A stretch of 64,000 nt of DNA from Bacteroidales bacterium. GTDB taxonomy: Bacteria > Bacteroidota > Bacteroidia > Bacteroidales > F082. The notes below the pieces were generated by a model, which saw only the letters and a list, made by a program, of their open reading frames with translations, searched no databases and was not told where the DNA came from. This document shows positions 1 through 9,772 of this stretch, one piece after another. Within the stretch, counting starts at the first letter, position 1, and every line of letters starts with the position of its first letter. The stretch lies in contig WGGC01000041.1 of the NCBI GenBank assembly GCA_015491905.1, positions 26,758 to 90,757 on the forward strand, in the 5' to 3' direction. Made by a program: the position numbers and the translations under genes.

Positions 1-501
1 CAAGGTAGTATCCTGAAAAAGATAGCTAACAGTATCTATTATATATGGTTTCCCCGGATATATTTTATAATCAACATCTGTAATAAAATTATGATTAATG
101 ACCTTATACTGAATACGGCTTTTAAAGAAACCCAAATCATGAAGATATATTTTTAAACTCCTGACATTAGTTTCGGGTTCTCCAGAGAAAAAATATACCG
201 GTTTTTCACTAAACTTTTTATTTAATAGTTTCCCAAGCCATGTTTTATTATGCTTATAATAAAAATATGACCAAAGATTAAATCTTGTAAAAAGAAACTT
301 TTTATTTGGTTTAGGATGTATAAATTTTTTTAGATCACCGGCAGTTAAGAGTTTAGGATATTGATTATTTTTAATTTCAACGATACTTTTACCTACAAGA
401 TGCTCATTTTTAGGAATATATTTTTTAACAGAACAAGCTGATAATCCCATCAGGATAAAAGCTGATACACCTATTACTAAAGTAAAATATTTTTTAATCA
501 A
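1..501 (-). CDS. TamL-like outer-membrane assembly lipoprotein, N-terminal part (truncated by window edge)
   Basis: An open minus-strand frame runs off the left edge, so only the first 167 codons are present. It probably starts at a TTG at 499-501. The N-terminus has a basic residue pair, a hydrophobic stretch and the lipobox LSAC, so it should be a lipoprotein with an acylated Cys. The following region (motif VKKYIPKNEHLV, then a POTRA-like stretch with VDYKIYPGKPY) resembles the Bacteroidota BamA/TamA-superfamily lipoprotein TamL, which helps insert outer-membrane proteins. The beta-barrel part lies outside the window, so the assignment rests on N-terminal pattern only. Start codon choice is uncertain because no in-frame ATG precedes the signal peptide. 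Confidence 0.6.
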   Translation of the reverse strand, partial: MIKKYFTLVIGVSAFILMGLSACSVKKYIPKNEHLVGKSIVEIKNNQYPKLLTAGDLKKFIHPKPNKKFLFTRFNLWSYFYYKHNKTWLGKLLNKKFSEKPVYFFSGEPETNVRSLKIYLHDLGFFKSRIQYKVINHNFITDVDYKIYPGKPYIIDTVSYLFQDTTL

Positions 502-583
502 TTTATTAATCCTATTTTGGCAAATTTATGAAAAGAAAGGATAATAATTCAATCATTTTTTTTTGATTTATAAATATTTTTTA

Positions 584-613
584 TTGGAAAAATAAAATAA
601 GATTGTATCTTTG
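584..613 (+). promoter_or_regulatory. Promoter of tRNA-Val(TAC)
   Basis: A TTG at 584-586 and TATCTTTG at 606-613 are separated by 19 bases. This matches the Bacteroidota primary sigma pattern TTTG-N19-TAnnTTTG apart from one -33 base. It lies about 30 bases before the tRNA. Confidence 0.7.
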
Positions 614-641
614 CACTCTCAATTTTTGAGAAGGATATAAA

Positions 642-716
642 GGGAGCTTAGCTCAGCTGGTTCAGAGCACCTGCCTTACAAGCAGGGGGTCACTGGTTCG
701 AATCCAGTAGTTCCCA
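642..716 (+). tRNA. tRNA-Val(TAC)
   Basis: The 75-nt cloverleaf has acceptor arms GGGAGCT/AGTTCCC (one G-U pair), a D-arm with AGCTCAGCTGG, an anticodon stem CCTGC/GCAGG around loop CTTACAA, and a T-arm containing GGTTCGAATCC. The anticodon is TAC. The 3' CCA is not encoded. A terminator follows directly, so it is a single-gene unit. Confidence 0.95.
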
Positions 717-717
717 C

Positions 718-757
718 AAAAAAGGATTGTTTCATTTTGAAACGATCCTTTTTTTAT
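718..757 (+). terminator. Rho-independent terminator after tRNA-Val(TAC)
   Basis: GGATTGTTTC pairs with GAAACGATCC (one G-U) across a 5-nt loop and is followed by a run of seven T. Confidence 0.85.
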
Positions 758-832
758 TTTAACTGCTATATTATACTTATCTTTTGACATTATAAAATGT
801 CGATCTTTACACAACTAATCACATCAATAAAG

Positions 833-1924
833 ATGAATAAAAGGAAAAGAAATTGGATAACAATCCTAGCCTTATTAATTATAAGCACTTACAATATTAA
901 TGCACATAACAATACAACTATGAAAAAAACCGGAAACCTTGAAGTTGCCACACTGGCAGGTGGTTGTTATTGGTGTATGGATGCACCGTTTGAAAAGACA
1001 CCCGGAGTAATTAAGGTAATTTCCGGTTTTGCCGGAGGCCATATAAAGAACCCTACTTACCAAGAAGTAGCTACAGGTAAAACCGGAGCAGTGGAAGCTG
1101 TTCAAATAACCTTTAACCCAACTGTAATTAGTTTTTCTGAAATCCTAAATATTTTCTGGCGGCAATTTAACCCAACAGATGCCGGCGGATCATTTTACGA
1201 CAGAGGTTCCCAATATAAATCGGTTATCTTTTATCATAATAAGACACAAAAAGATTTGGCAGAACTTTCCAAGACAAAGTTGGAACTTTCAGGTAAGTTC
1301 AGCAAGCCAATCGTAACCAAGATTGAAAAATTCACCACTTTTTACCCGGCATCGAGCGACCAGCAACATTACTACAAGAAGAATCCCATTCATTACGACC
1401 AATACAGAAAAGCTTCGGGTAGGGATCAGTATATCCAAAAAGTTTGGGAAAACGATGCGAAAACCTACAAAAAACCAAAACAGGAAATATTAAAAAAGAA
1501 ACTTACTCCACTTCAATACCAGGTAACTCAAAACAATGCTACGGAAAGGCCTTTCAAGAATGATTACTGGAACAACAAACAGGAAGGAATTTATGTAGAT
1601 GTTGTCACCGGAGAACCGTTATTCAGTTCCAACGATAAATTTGACTCTGACTGTGGCTGGCCCAGTTTTACTCGTCCTCTCAATCCTGGTGAACTGATAA
1701 AAAAAGAAGATTCATCTTTTGGAATGCATCGTGTTGAAGTAAGAAGTAAAATAGGAAACTCTCACTTGGGACATGTTTTTGACGACGGTCCCGGACCCGA
1801 CCATTTGCGTTATTGTATAAACTCTGCATCAGTTAAATTTATTCCGGTTCAGGATATGAAAAAAGAAGGATATGGAGCTTACCTCTATTTGTTTAAAGGC
1901 AAGAAAAAAGGGAACGCAAACTAA
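833..1924 (+). CDS. msrAB: Exported bifunctional peptide-methionine sulfoxide reductase MsrA-MsrB
   Basis: This fusion repairs oxidised methionine in proteins; MsrA acts on the S- and MsrB on the R-sulfoxide. After an N-terminal signal peptide or anchor (basic MNKRKR, then a hydrophobic stretch to about residue 24) comes MsrA with GCYWC, nucleophile Cys45. A linker follows, then MsrB from about residue 225 with CGWPSF, the [10 protein letters not shown] loop and the catalytic Cys in RYCIN (about Cys328). An ATG 36 bases upstream (797) is in frame, but starting at 833 gives a clean signal peptide, so I prefer it. The signal implies repair of periplasmic or surface proteins rather than cytosolic ones. 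It stands alone between a terminator and the convergent UbiA-like gene. Confidence 0.93.
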   Translation: MNKRKRNWITILALLIISTYNINAHNNTTMKKTGNLEVATLAGGCYWCMDAPFEKTPGVIKVISGFAGGHIKNPTYQEVATGKTGAVEAVQITFNPTVISFSEILNIFWRQFNPTDAGGSFYDRGSQYKSVIFYHNKTQKDLAELSKTKLELSGKFSKPIVTKIEKFTTFYPASSDQQHYYKKNPIHYDQYRKASGRDQYIQKVWENDAKTYKKPKQEILKKKLTPLQYQVTQNNATERPFKNDYWNNKQEGIYVDVVTGEPLFSSNDKFDSDCGWPSFTRPLNPGELIKKEDSSFGMHRVEVRSKIGNSHLGHVFDDGPGPDHLRYCINSASVKFIPVQDMKKEGYGAYLYLFKGKKKGNAN

Positions 1925-2103
1925 TTATGTCTTGACAATCAATTTACCTAAATTTTGCTATCAAAAAAAACGATAAAAGCCTGCGGAGTATCTTTAAATC
2001 TTTCAACAACGGTTTCTTTGCAGATATATTGTTACCTGTACAATCCTTATCTGCCTTCTATATATTTCTTAAAACAACTAAACAAAGATTAAACAATAAA
2101 ACT

Positions 2104-2961
2104 TCAATTAATAAAAAAATATAAAATTCCCGGTATCCAGAAGGCAATATCACCCAAATATCTGTATAAATTTTTATTCCCGGAGTTGCCGTTTGATTTA
2201 ATATTAAAAATAAAAAGTATCAATCCTAAAACTGCCAAGATAAGGTAAGCTGCTCTATAATTTGGAGCCTTTAGGAAAGTAAAAATAATAAGAGATATTG
2301 CAATAGAAAAAATCAAAAGGCTATTTACAAATTTCTCCGTATTTTGTTTTCCAAAATAAATACTAAAACTTTTGAACTTTTCCTTTTTATCGACATCGTA
2401 GTCATATATACTAGCTATCAGTCCTTCTGAAACAGCATAGATAAATAAAATAGTTATAATCATCAATACAGTTACAGGAGGAATATTATCATATTTTTCC
2501 AGCGGAATAAGCCAAATTCCACCAATATAAATTGCAGCGACCAACATTTCTTTAAAAAAGTAGAAAAACTTCTTATTTCCTAAAAAATGGATTAGGAGTA
2601 AATAAAGACAAACAATAAAGATTAAAGTTAACCCTGAAAAAAATATTACAGATGAGAAATACAAATAGCTAATCAAAAAAACTATAATAGAAAATAAAAA
2701 TACTAAACTTAATAATAAGTTTTTATGTTTAACATGAATTTTGCGTCTAAACAAAAAGGCATTCTTTTTAAGTGAAAAACCATCTACCAAATGATCAGAA
2801 GTATAAACAATCCAAACAGCACCAGCTAAAATAAGCAGCCATAAGATATCGATAGGAATCTCTAGCACTTTGCATGCAAATAACCCCATTGAAACAGCTC
2901 CTATAACAACATCAAAGCTATATGCGGAAAAAAATTTCCAAAGCTTGTAAAAATTAATCAT
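2104..2961 (-). CDS. UbiA-like integral membrane prenyltransferase homologue
   Basis: A 285-aa, very hydrophobic protein with about eight membrane segments. Two acidic clusters sit where UbiA enzymes bind Mg2+-prenyl diphosphate: D56-x3-D60 in YTSDHLVDG and D187/D189/D191 in IYDYDVDKK. The family attaches prenyl chains to aromatic or heme acceptors. The first motif lacks the usual Asn of NDxxDxxxD, so substrate and even activity are open. It follows actF on the same strand, but the actF terminator ends only about five bases before this ATG, so expression may depend on read-through. A role in quinone supply for the act complex is tempting but only inferred from position. Confidence 0.6.
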   Translation of the reverse strand: MINFYKLWKFFSAYSFDVVIGAVSMGLFACKVLEIPIDILWLLILAGAVWIVYTSDHLVDGFSLKKNAFLFRRKIHVKHKNLLLSLVFLFSIIVFLISYLYFSSVIFFSGLTLIFIVCLYLLLIHFLGNKKFFYFFKEMLVAAIYIGGIWLIPLEKYDNIPPVTVLMIITILFIYAVSEGLIASIYDYDVDKKEKFKSFSIYFGKQNTEKFVNSLLIFSIAISLIIFTFLKAPNYRAAYLILAVLGLILFIFNIKSNGNSGNKNLYRYLGDIAFWIPGILYFFIN

Positions 2962-2966
2962 AATAA

Positions 2967-3000
2967 TAAAAAAAGGAGATGGTAATTACACCCATCTCCT
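2967..3000 (-). terminator. Terminator of the act operon
   Basis: On the minus strand AGGAGATGG and CCATCTCCT form a 9-bp stem around a 9-nt loop, followed by seven T. It ends immediately before the ATG of the UbiA-like gene. Confidence 0.8.
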
Positions 3001-3027
3001 CCTAAAAATAACTTAAATTAAAACATC

Positions 3028-4206
3028 CTAATAAAACTCTTCTATATCTTTAAGTTCAATCGATTCTTCCAGGTATGGATGATTTCTTGGTATTAAAGGA
3101 TACTTGGATAATGCATGAAGGACAACCACCAAAAATAAGCCGGCAAAACCAACAAAAGATCCTATTTCAATAAATCCTATTGACGGATGTTCCACAGTTC
3201 CCGGGAAAATAGCATTATACAATTCAATCCACTGTCCAATAATTAAAACTCCCACGGTAATCAATAAAGCTGTAGCATTTTTTGCAAGTCTGTTCCACAT
3301 CAAGAATATAAAAGGAAAGAACCAGTTAATAAAAATTTCAAGATAAAATAAAGTAGTAAAGCCTTCCTCTCTCCGGGTAAAATAATAAACAGTCTCTTCA
3401 GGAATATTACCATACCAAATGAGTAAATATTGCATAAACCACATATATCCCCACATAATACTTAACATAAACAAGTATTTAGAAAAATCATGACGATGCC
3501 CTTCATTTAAGAAAGGGAAATACCCATAGTGATTTGCAATAAGGACAAAAGCTAAGATTATGCTCGTTCCATGATAGAAAGCGGAGACAAAATATTTTAC
3601 AGAAAATATGGTGCTAAACCAGTGTGCATCCAGAGATTCGAGCCAATCTATAGGGAAAAAGATAAAAGAAAGTCCTAATACAAAAATAAAAACCTTAGAG
3701 GTAAATTCAATTTTAGTAAAGGAAAGATTACCACCTTCAACATCTTCTTTTAAGGATAGTTTTCTCATTCTCAAGGCGAGGAATATCAACAATCCAAATA
3801 TAACAGCGGTTCTCACAATTAAGAATCCAATGTTCAAATATGGAGCTTTATGGGCAAGAATCGGATCTGAAGCCACAGCAGCACTATGCGACCAATGATA
3901 GAGGGAATGCAACCCGAAAAACAAACCTACCCATAATATTAAAGCATAAACAAGGTAAGTACCCATAGCCTGAGGTATTCTCAAAAAAGGAGAAGACCAA
4001 CCTGACTGTGTAATATACTGAAGTGCCATCCAAAATAATGCTCCAAGTGAAATTGAAATAAAATAAAAATTATTTAATAAATAGTTAGCCCATGTCCTTT
4101 CAGCCTGATGAGTAGCAAATCCATATATAAAAGCAGCTAAACCAATAGCTATAAACAAAAAAAGAATAGCTTTAAAAGTTTTATTTATCTGAAGTTTATA
4201 ATCCAT
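3028..4206 (-). CDS. actF: Alternative complex III subunit ActF (quinol:cytochrome c oxidoreductase, second NrfD/PsrC-like membrane subunit)
   Basis: ActF is one of two large membrane subunits of alternative complex III, which oxidises menaquinol and passes electrons to cytochrome c or an oxidase. The 392-aa protein has about ten hydrophobic helices and no cofactor motif. It shows the typical conserved region LEIFINWFFPFIFLMWNR and a start shortly after the ActE stop. It is the last gene of actABCDEF; no terminal oxidase genes follow, unlike many act loci. Identity is very secure from synteny with ActA-E. Confidence 0.93.
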   Translation of the reverse strand: MDYKLQINKTFKAILFLFIAIGLAAFIYGFATHQAERTWANYLLNNFYFISISLGALFWMALQYITQSGWSSPFLRIPQAMGTYLVYALILWVGLFFGLHSLYHWSHSAAVASDPILAHKAPYLNIGFLIVRTAVIFGLLIFLALRMRKLSLKEDVEGGNLSFTKIEFTSKVFIFVLGLSFIFFPIDWLESLDAHWFSTIFSVKYFVSAFYHGTSIILAFVLIANHYGYFPFLNEGHRHDFSKYLFMLSIMWGYMWFMQYLLIWYGNIPEETVYYFTRREEGFTTLFYLEIFINWFFPFIFLMWNRLAKNATALLITVGVLIIGQWIELYNAIFPGTVEHPSIGFIEIGSFVGFAGLFLVVVLHALSKYPLIPRNHPYLEESIELKDIEEFY

Positions 4207-4231
4207 GATATATTTTTTTTGAACCTTTCAA

Positions 4232-4816
4232 TTATTTTACTAATTCTCTCAGATAGTTTACAATTTTCCAACGATTTTCAGGTGTAACCTGAACCCCATG
4301 AGGCCCCATCAAACCGGAAATAGACCCTTCAGTAATGATAAAAAACAAAGAACCATCTGGCATATTCTGAACGTAAGGACTTGTCAAATCTCTGGGTTTT
4401 GCCGGAAATAAGCCAGCTGTATATAAATGCCCATCGCCTTTACCGGCAACACCGTGACAGTCCATACAAAAAATCTGATATTCCTTTTTCCCTTCGCTTA
4501 AGGTCAAAGCATTAACAGGAACAGGATTTTTTAGTTCTATTCCGGCTTTAGCCTGATCAGCAACTTTTTCAGCAATATTTTTTGGCGCAAAAGGGAAATA
4601 ATTCTCTCCTCTTGACACACTACCTGCGGGAGCAGGCTGATCGGTTTGGCCATTTGGCAAAATAGGATTTGGACTATAAGCTTTATAAAACTTTGTATAG
4701 TACATATCAAAATGACCCATATAAGCATACCCGGGATTGTTTCTACTTTCTACACAAGAGGTAAAAAATAAACCGGAAATAAAAACAGACAATATAAAGA
4801 GTTTACTTTTCATCAT
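4232..4816 (-). CDS. actE: Alternative complex III subunit ActE, monoheme cytochrome c lipoprotein
   Basis: A 194-aa protein with a lipoprotein signal ending in FFTSC (Cys21) and one c-type heme site CMDCH at 117-121. A Met-rich region downstream (SGLMGPHG) probably supplies the axial Met. In the complex it is a periplasmic electron carrier anchored by lipid. Position between actD and actF matches the canonical operon order. The gene starts eight bases after actD ends. Confidence 0.93.
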   Translation of the reverse strand: MMKSKLFILSVFISGLFFTSCVESRNNPGYAYMGHFDMYYTKFYKAYSPNPILPNGQTDQPAPAGSVSRGENYFPFAPKNIAEKVADQAKAGIELKNPVPVNALTLSEGKKEYQIFCMDCHGVAGKGDGHLYTAGLFPAKPRDLTSPYVQNMPDGSLFFIITEGSISGLMGPHGVQVTPENRWKIVNYLRELVK

Positions 4817-4824
4817 TACAATTT

Positions 4825-5337
4825 TTAATATTCATTAACCTCATCAGCACCATTATCCTTCAGTAGTTTTTCCAATTCTGATTCTGAAATATTACCCATA
4901 TCTTTTCTGTCGATAACTATAATAAATTTATCATCGGTAGCTCTGGTATCAGGCATTTTAGATTTAACGCCTGGCCATAAATTCTCGCGAAACTGGAGTG
5001 TTAATAATGTAAAAACCACCCCGAACAAAATAGTTAAAACAAACATAATAACAATAAAAGATAATGAATTATGAGGTTTCCCACCAAATGTTAGTGGGTA
5101 ATTTATAACAGAAGTCCAGTATAAAAATGCGAAAACAGAAATGGTTCCAATAGCACCATAAATAAAAGTAAGGTATGGAATCCTGGTCTTCATTTTTAAT
5201 AATTCCCAAACTTCTTCTATAGGAAATGGAGAATATACATCCTTAACTTTCACATTATTTTTGATCAGACTTTCAACAGCATGTGTCATATCATCCGGAT
5301 CATTAAAAACGCCCAAAATTTGACTTGGCTTTTCCAT
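4825..5337 (-). CDS. actD: Alternative complex III subunit ActD
   Basis: A 170-aa protein of the DUF3341 type. The N-terminus has the conserved start GVFNDPDDMTHAVE, and two membrane helices follow in the middle (about residues 55-75 and 90-112), with a charged C-terminal tail. In the solved complexes ActD is a small membrane subunit that packs against ActC and ActF and carries no cofactor. It lies 18 bases after actC. Confidence 0.92.
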   Translation of the reverse strand: MEKPSQILGVFNDPDDMTHAVESLIKNNVKVKDVYSPFPIEEVWELLKMKTRIPYLTFIYGAIGTISVFAFLYWTSVINYPLTFGGKPHNSLSFIVIMFVLTILFGVVFTLLTLQFRENLWPGVKSKMPDTRATDDKFIIVIDRKDMGNISESELEKLLKDNGADEVNEY

Positions 5338-5355
5338 TAGCGTATATTTTTATAA

Positions 5356-6765
5356 TTATTTTTTATTTTTTTTCTTTGCTTTTAATACATCACGAAAGTC
5401 AGGTTTATCATGAGCTCCTGTTTCTTTCAAAATTCCTTTCAGTTCACTAATAGCCATCATTGGGAGGAATTTCATAAACATCAATATTCCTAAAATAAAA
5501 AAACCAATAGTCCCGACAAACACAGCAATTTCAGTAACTGAAGGAGAGTAAGAATGCCAGGTTGCCGGTAAGAATGTTTTTGATAATGAAGTAACCACAA
5601 TAACGTATCTTTCATACCACATACCTATATTAATAAGAATACTAATAATAAATACAACTGTAATATTGGAACGAATTTTTTTAAACCAAAATAATTGCGG
5701 AACAATAGCATTAAAAGCAACCATTGCCCAATATTCAAAAGCATAAGGTCCCGTAGCCCTGTTATGGAAAAAGATATACATTTCATATGGGTTATCCGAA
5801 TACCATGCTACAAATATTTCAATAATATAAGCAACCCCCATAATTAACGATACAAAAGTTAATACCCTGGCAATGGCATCTAAATGTCCTTTTGTAACAT
5901 ATTGTTCATAATGAAATACTTTCCTAACAATGATCATTAAAGTCATTACCATTGCAAAACCAGAGAAAATAGCTCCTACAACAAAAAACGGAGGAAATAT
6001 AGTTGAGTGCCACCCCGGGAGAACGCCGGCGGCAAAATCGGTTGCAACAATAGAATGCACAGAAACAACAAGTGGTGCTGCCAGGCCTCCCATCAATAAC
6101 GCTGCAGATTCAAAACGCAGCCAGCCTCTTGCAGATCCCACCCAGCCAAAGCTTAATATACCGTAAACTTTTTTCTTAATCTTTGAGACAGTACGTTCTC
6201 TAATAGTGGCGAAATCAGGAATCATTCCAATGTACCAAAACACAAACGAAGCTGTTAAATAGGTTGAGATAGCCATAACATCCCAAAATAATGGTGAGTT
6301 AAAATTATCCCAAAGTGGACCCCTGGTATTTGGATAAGGAAATATAAAAAAACCATCCCAAATACGTCCCATATGAATCAAAGGAAACATACCGGCAGCA
6401 GCCACGGCAAAAATCGTCATAGCCTCTGCAGCCCTGTTAATAGATGTTCTCCATTTTTGATGTAAAACAAGTAAAAAAATGGAAAATGCAGTTCCGGCAT
6501 GTCCGATACCTATCCACCAAACAAAATTAATGATAGCCCATCCCCAGGAAACGCTGTTATTATTACCCCAAGTACCAATACCATTTACAATGGTGTTATA
6601 AAATCCCCAAACTCCCCATACCAGCATTGCGCTGGCAACAAAGGAAGCTACCCACCACCATACAGGTGTTTTATCAATTAACATTGGGCGGGTAACATCA
6701 CTACTAATATCAGCATATGTTTTGTCACCTTCAATTAAAACGCCCCTTATTTTTGCATTATACAT
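5356..6765 (-). CDS. actC: Alternative complex III subunit ActC, NrfD-like quinol-binding membrane subunit
   Basis: A 469-aa polytopic protein of the NrfD/PsrC family. This is the subunit next to the iron-sulfur part of ActB and is thought to hold the quinol oxidation site. Conserved features include DVTRPMLIDKTPVWWW near the N-terminus, WIGIGHAGTAFS, and a charged C-terminal tail. It starts 20 bases after actB and is in the usual order. Confidence 0.94.
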   Translation of the reverse strand: MYNAKIRGVLIEGDKTYADISSDVTRPMLIDKTPVWWWVASFVASAMLVWGVWGFYNTIVNGIGTWGNNNSVSWGWAIINFVWWIGIGHAGTAFSIFLLVLHQKWRTSINRAAEAMTIFAVAAAGMFPLIHMGRIWDGFFIFPYPNTRGPLWDNFNSPLFWDVMAISTYLTASFVFWYIGMIPDFATIRERTVSKIKKKVYGILSFGWVGSARGWLRFESAALLMGGLAAPLVVSVHSIVATDFAAGVLPGWHSTIFPPFFVVGAIFSGFAMVMTLMIIVRKVFHYEQYVTKGHLDAIARVLTFVSLIMGVAYIIEIFVAWYSDNPYEMYIFFHNRATGPYAFEYWAMVAFNAIVPQLFWFKKIRSNITVVFIISILINIGMWYERYVIVVTSLSKTFLPATWHSYSPSVTEIAVFVGTIGFFILGILMFMKFLPMMAISELKGILKETGAHDKPDFRDVLKAKKKNKK

Positions 6766-6785
6766 AATTAAGCTCTTTTATTCTG

Positions 6786-9731
6786 TTAAGCATTAATATT
6801 TCTAACTTTTGTCAAATAACTGGTAGTTGGAACAGTATGTAACGATTCAAGTAAATGATACATTCTTTCTGTATCATTAGTTTTATTAACCTTACTATTT
6901 TTTTCCAATAAGTTACCAAACTGAATAGCATCAGTAGGACAACTTTGCTGACAAGCTGTTTTTACTTCGCCATCTTTAAGCTCCCTATCATCAGCTTTAG
7001 CGGTAAGTTTCTTCTCTTGAATTCTTTGAACACAATAAGTACATTTTTCTACAACCCCTCTCTGACGAACAGTAACGTCCGGATTAAGAACTAATTTACC
7101 CAATTCTGAATTTAAATTATAATCAAAACTGTTATTATTCACATATTCATACCAATTAAATCTTCTAACTTTATATGGACAGTTATTCATGCAATAACGT
7201 GTTCCTATGCAGCGGTTATATGCAACTTGACTCAAGCCCTCTTCACTATGAGTAAGAGCGCCAACAGGACATACATTCTCACAAGGAGCATTATCGCATT
7301 GCTGACACATAACCGGCATTCTGAACACGGCAGGATTTTCAGCCATATCAGAATAATACCTGTCAACTCTTAGCCAGTGCATAATTCTGCCGTTCTTTAC
7401 TTGTTCTTTTCCTACTACAGCTACATTATTTTCTGCCTGACAAGAAACAATGCAGTTATTACATCCGGTACAACTATTTAAATCGATAGACATTCCCCAT
7501 CTAAAACCAGCAAATTCAGGTTTAGGATAAAGGCTAAGGTCTTCATTTTTAATAAACTCCTGATGCATTTCGTTTCCGGAAGCCGGATCTTTACGATAAG
7601 AAGATAAATCTGTTTCTCTTACTATAGGCCTACCTTCCATAACATGGTGAGTCTGAGTTAATGCAAGGGAATAGGTTTTGTCAGTTTTTAATATATTTAT
7701 ATTAGTTCCATTAAGATTTTTTCTTCCTGAGGTTATATTACTTAGTTCATAAACATTTTTTCCAATTCCATTACCTACTTTTCCGGCGGAATGATGACCA
7801 TAACCGACAGCAATACCAATTGTACCTGGGGTTTGTCCCGGTTGAAGCAATACAGGAAGTTCTACCTTACCGTTAACTTTAACAACATCTTCTTGTTTTA
7901 ATCCCATTTCTTTTGCCTGAGATAAAGAAATGGTAACATAATTATCCCAGGTTGCTGTTGTAACAGGATCAGGAAGTTCCTGTAACCATGGGTTATTAGC
8001 ATATCTCCCTGAACCCATAGAAACACTTTCATATAAAGCTAATTCAATACTACTTTTCTGAGGCTTATCTGCGCTTAATTTAGTAACTTTAAATTTAAAA
8101 TTTTTATTCACTTTTTCTGAAAGGCGATAAACACCATTCTGTTTTGTACTAAACCAGAATTTATCAAAACTTGAATATTCTTTCTGTCTTTTGAAAAAGT
8201 TTGATTTCCAATTATTTTCAAGGTAATCTGAAAATTTTATATCTTCTCCCATCCATGACAATAAACTATCTTGGGCTTGCCTTGTATTAAAAATAGGTCT
8301 TATAGTAGGCTGAACTACTGACAGATAACCGGCAACAGGTTCAGCATCGTTCCATGATTCCAGATAATTATTATCGGGACAAACATAATCACAAAGCTTA
8401 GACGTTTCATCCAATATTGGAGAAAAAGATATCTTTAAATCGAGATTTTTTATCGATTTGGCAAACATATCTGCATGAACACAATCATAAACAGGATTTA
8501 CATTATAAAAAATAATACCGGATGCTTTACCTGATTCCATACTACTAATAGCAGCCATCATATCCTTTTCATCACCCTGTTTTAAATTTATTGGTTTAGA
8601 CAAGTCAATTGTTTTACCATAATTCCCCAATAAATTATTAATGGCATTTACAATTAATTGAATTTTTAAATCATTAGTACCTGAAACAACCAAAGATTTT
8701 CCTTTGGAATTAAGCAGGTCATTGGCAACTTTATCAACTTTAATATCTACTTTGGGTGCGGAGTAAGAAACAGAATTTAATTTTTCAGAAAGGACATTGT
8801 ACAGTTTAAGTAAAACAGCACTTTCTTCAGAAGGCCTGATCTGATATCTATAATCTGCATTTGAACCTGTCATCGACATGTTAGTTTCAAACTGATAGAA
8901 ACGAGACATGTTATTCTGAGATTTTGATAACTTTCTTCTTTTGGAGAATTGTTTTGAAAAAGTAACAGGTAATAACCAAGTGCCAAGAAAATCAGCATTA
9001 AAACCGACAATCACATCAGCTTTATCAAAGTTATAAAAAGGAATTATAGCTTTATTAAAATTCTTTTTATTAGCTTCTCGAATAGAAGACATAGGAACTG
9101 AATCATACTGGAGCCATTTTACATTAGGAAATTTCTGAATAAATTCACCAATTAATTTTGTGGTTGTTGGACTTATAATAGTAGAAGTCATAAATATAAC
9201 CTCTTTACCCATATCTTTAAAACCATTTAGTTTCTTGGTAACTTCTTTATCTAAAGACTTCCAATCAGTTTTTTCACTATTTTTTAATGGGTTTTTTAGT
9301 CTAGCATCATCATACAAATTTAAAACTGAGGCCTGAACTCTGGCAGTGGTACCGCTCTGGGACAAAGGACAAAGTTCATTTCCTTCAATTTTTATGGGCC
9401 TGCTTTCCCTTGTTTTAACTAACACACTACAAAATTCGTCTCCGTCAAAAAAAGTAGAAGCATAAAAATTAGGCACTCCCGGAATTAAATCTTTAGGCCT
9501 GTTTAATAAAGGGATAGCTTTTCGCACGGGCATTTGGCAACTTGATACCAGTGCAACTGCACTCACAGAAAAGCCCATCATTTTCAAAAAATCACGCCTA
9601 CTTGATTTCCCTTTTAATTCAGACTCATCCAAACCTTTAATTGCAAATTCCGGAGTCTTTTCATTACTAGCGACTCCTTCTTTTTGAATTTCTTTATAAT
9701 TTTCAATACTTTGCCAATATATCTTTTCCAT
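6786..9731 (-). CDS. actB: Alternative complex III subunit ActB, Tat-exported iron-sulfur protein (fused B1/B2)
   Basis: A 981-aa fusion of a molybdopterin-oxidoreductase-like part (B1) and a four-cluster ferredoxin part (B2). The Tat motif SSRRDFLK has its twin Arg at residues 45-46. In this family B1 has lost the molybdopterin cofactor. B2, in the last 250 residues, shows four Cys groups: CTGCNNCIVSC, CQQCDNAPCENVC, CIGTRYCMNNC and CTYC...ACQQSC. These bind three 4Fe-4S clusters and one 3Fe-4S cluster in known homologues. It carries electrons from ActC towards the ActA hemes on the periplasmic side. Confidence 0.95.
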   Translation of the reverse strand: MEKIYWQSIENYKEIQKEGVASNEKTPEFAIKGLDESELKGKSSRRDFLKMMGFSVSAVALVSSCQMPVRKAIPLLNRPKDLIPGVPNFYASTFFDGDEFCSVLVKTRESRPIKIEGNELCPLSQSGTTARVQASVLNLYDDARLKNPLKNSEKTDWKSLDKEVTKKLNGFKDMGKEVIFMTSTIISPTTTKLIGEFIQKFPNVKWLQYDSVPMSSIREANKKNFNKAIIPFYNFDKADVIVGFNADFLGTWLLPVTFSKQFSKRRKLSKSQNNMSRFYQFETNMSMTGSNADYRYQIRPSEESAVLLKLYNVLSEKLNSVSYSAPKVDIKVDKVANDLLNSKGKSLVVSGTNDLKIQLIVNAINNLLGNYGKTIDLSKPINLKQGDEKDMMAAISSMESGKASGIIFYNVNPVYDCVHADMFAKSIKNLDLKISFSPILDETSKLCDYVCPDNNYLESWNDAEPVAGYLSVVQPTIRPIFNTRQAQDSLLSWMGEDIKFSDYLENNWKSNFFKRQKEYSSFDKFWFSTKQNGVYRLSEKVNKNFKFKVTKLSADKPQKSSIELALYESVSMGSGRYANNPWLQELPDPVTTATWDNYVTISLSQAKEMGLKQEDVVKVNGKVELPVLLQPGQTPGTIGIAVGYGHHSAGKVGNGIGKNVYELSNITSGRKNLNGTNINILKTDKTYSLALTQTHHVMEGRPIVRETDLSSYRKDPASGNEMHQEFIKNEDLSLYPKPEFAGFRWGMSIDLNSCTGCNNCIVSCQAENNVAVVGKEQVKNGRIMHWLRVDRYYSDMAENPAVFRMPVMCQQCDNAPCENVCPVGALTHSEEGLSQVAYNRCIGTRYCMNNCPYKVRRFNWYEYVNNNSFDYNLNSELGKLVLNPDVTVRQRGVVEKCTYCVQRIQEKKLTAKADDRELKDGEVKTACQQSCPTDAIQFGNLLEKNSKVNKTNDTERMYHLLESLHTVPTTSYLTKVRNINA

Positions 9732-9772
9732 AATATTTAGAAATGGAATTATTTTAATAAATTTCTTTTATT

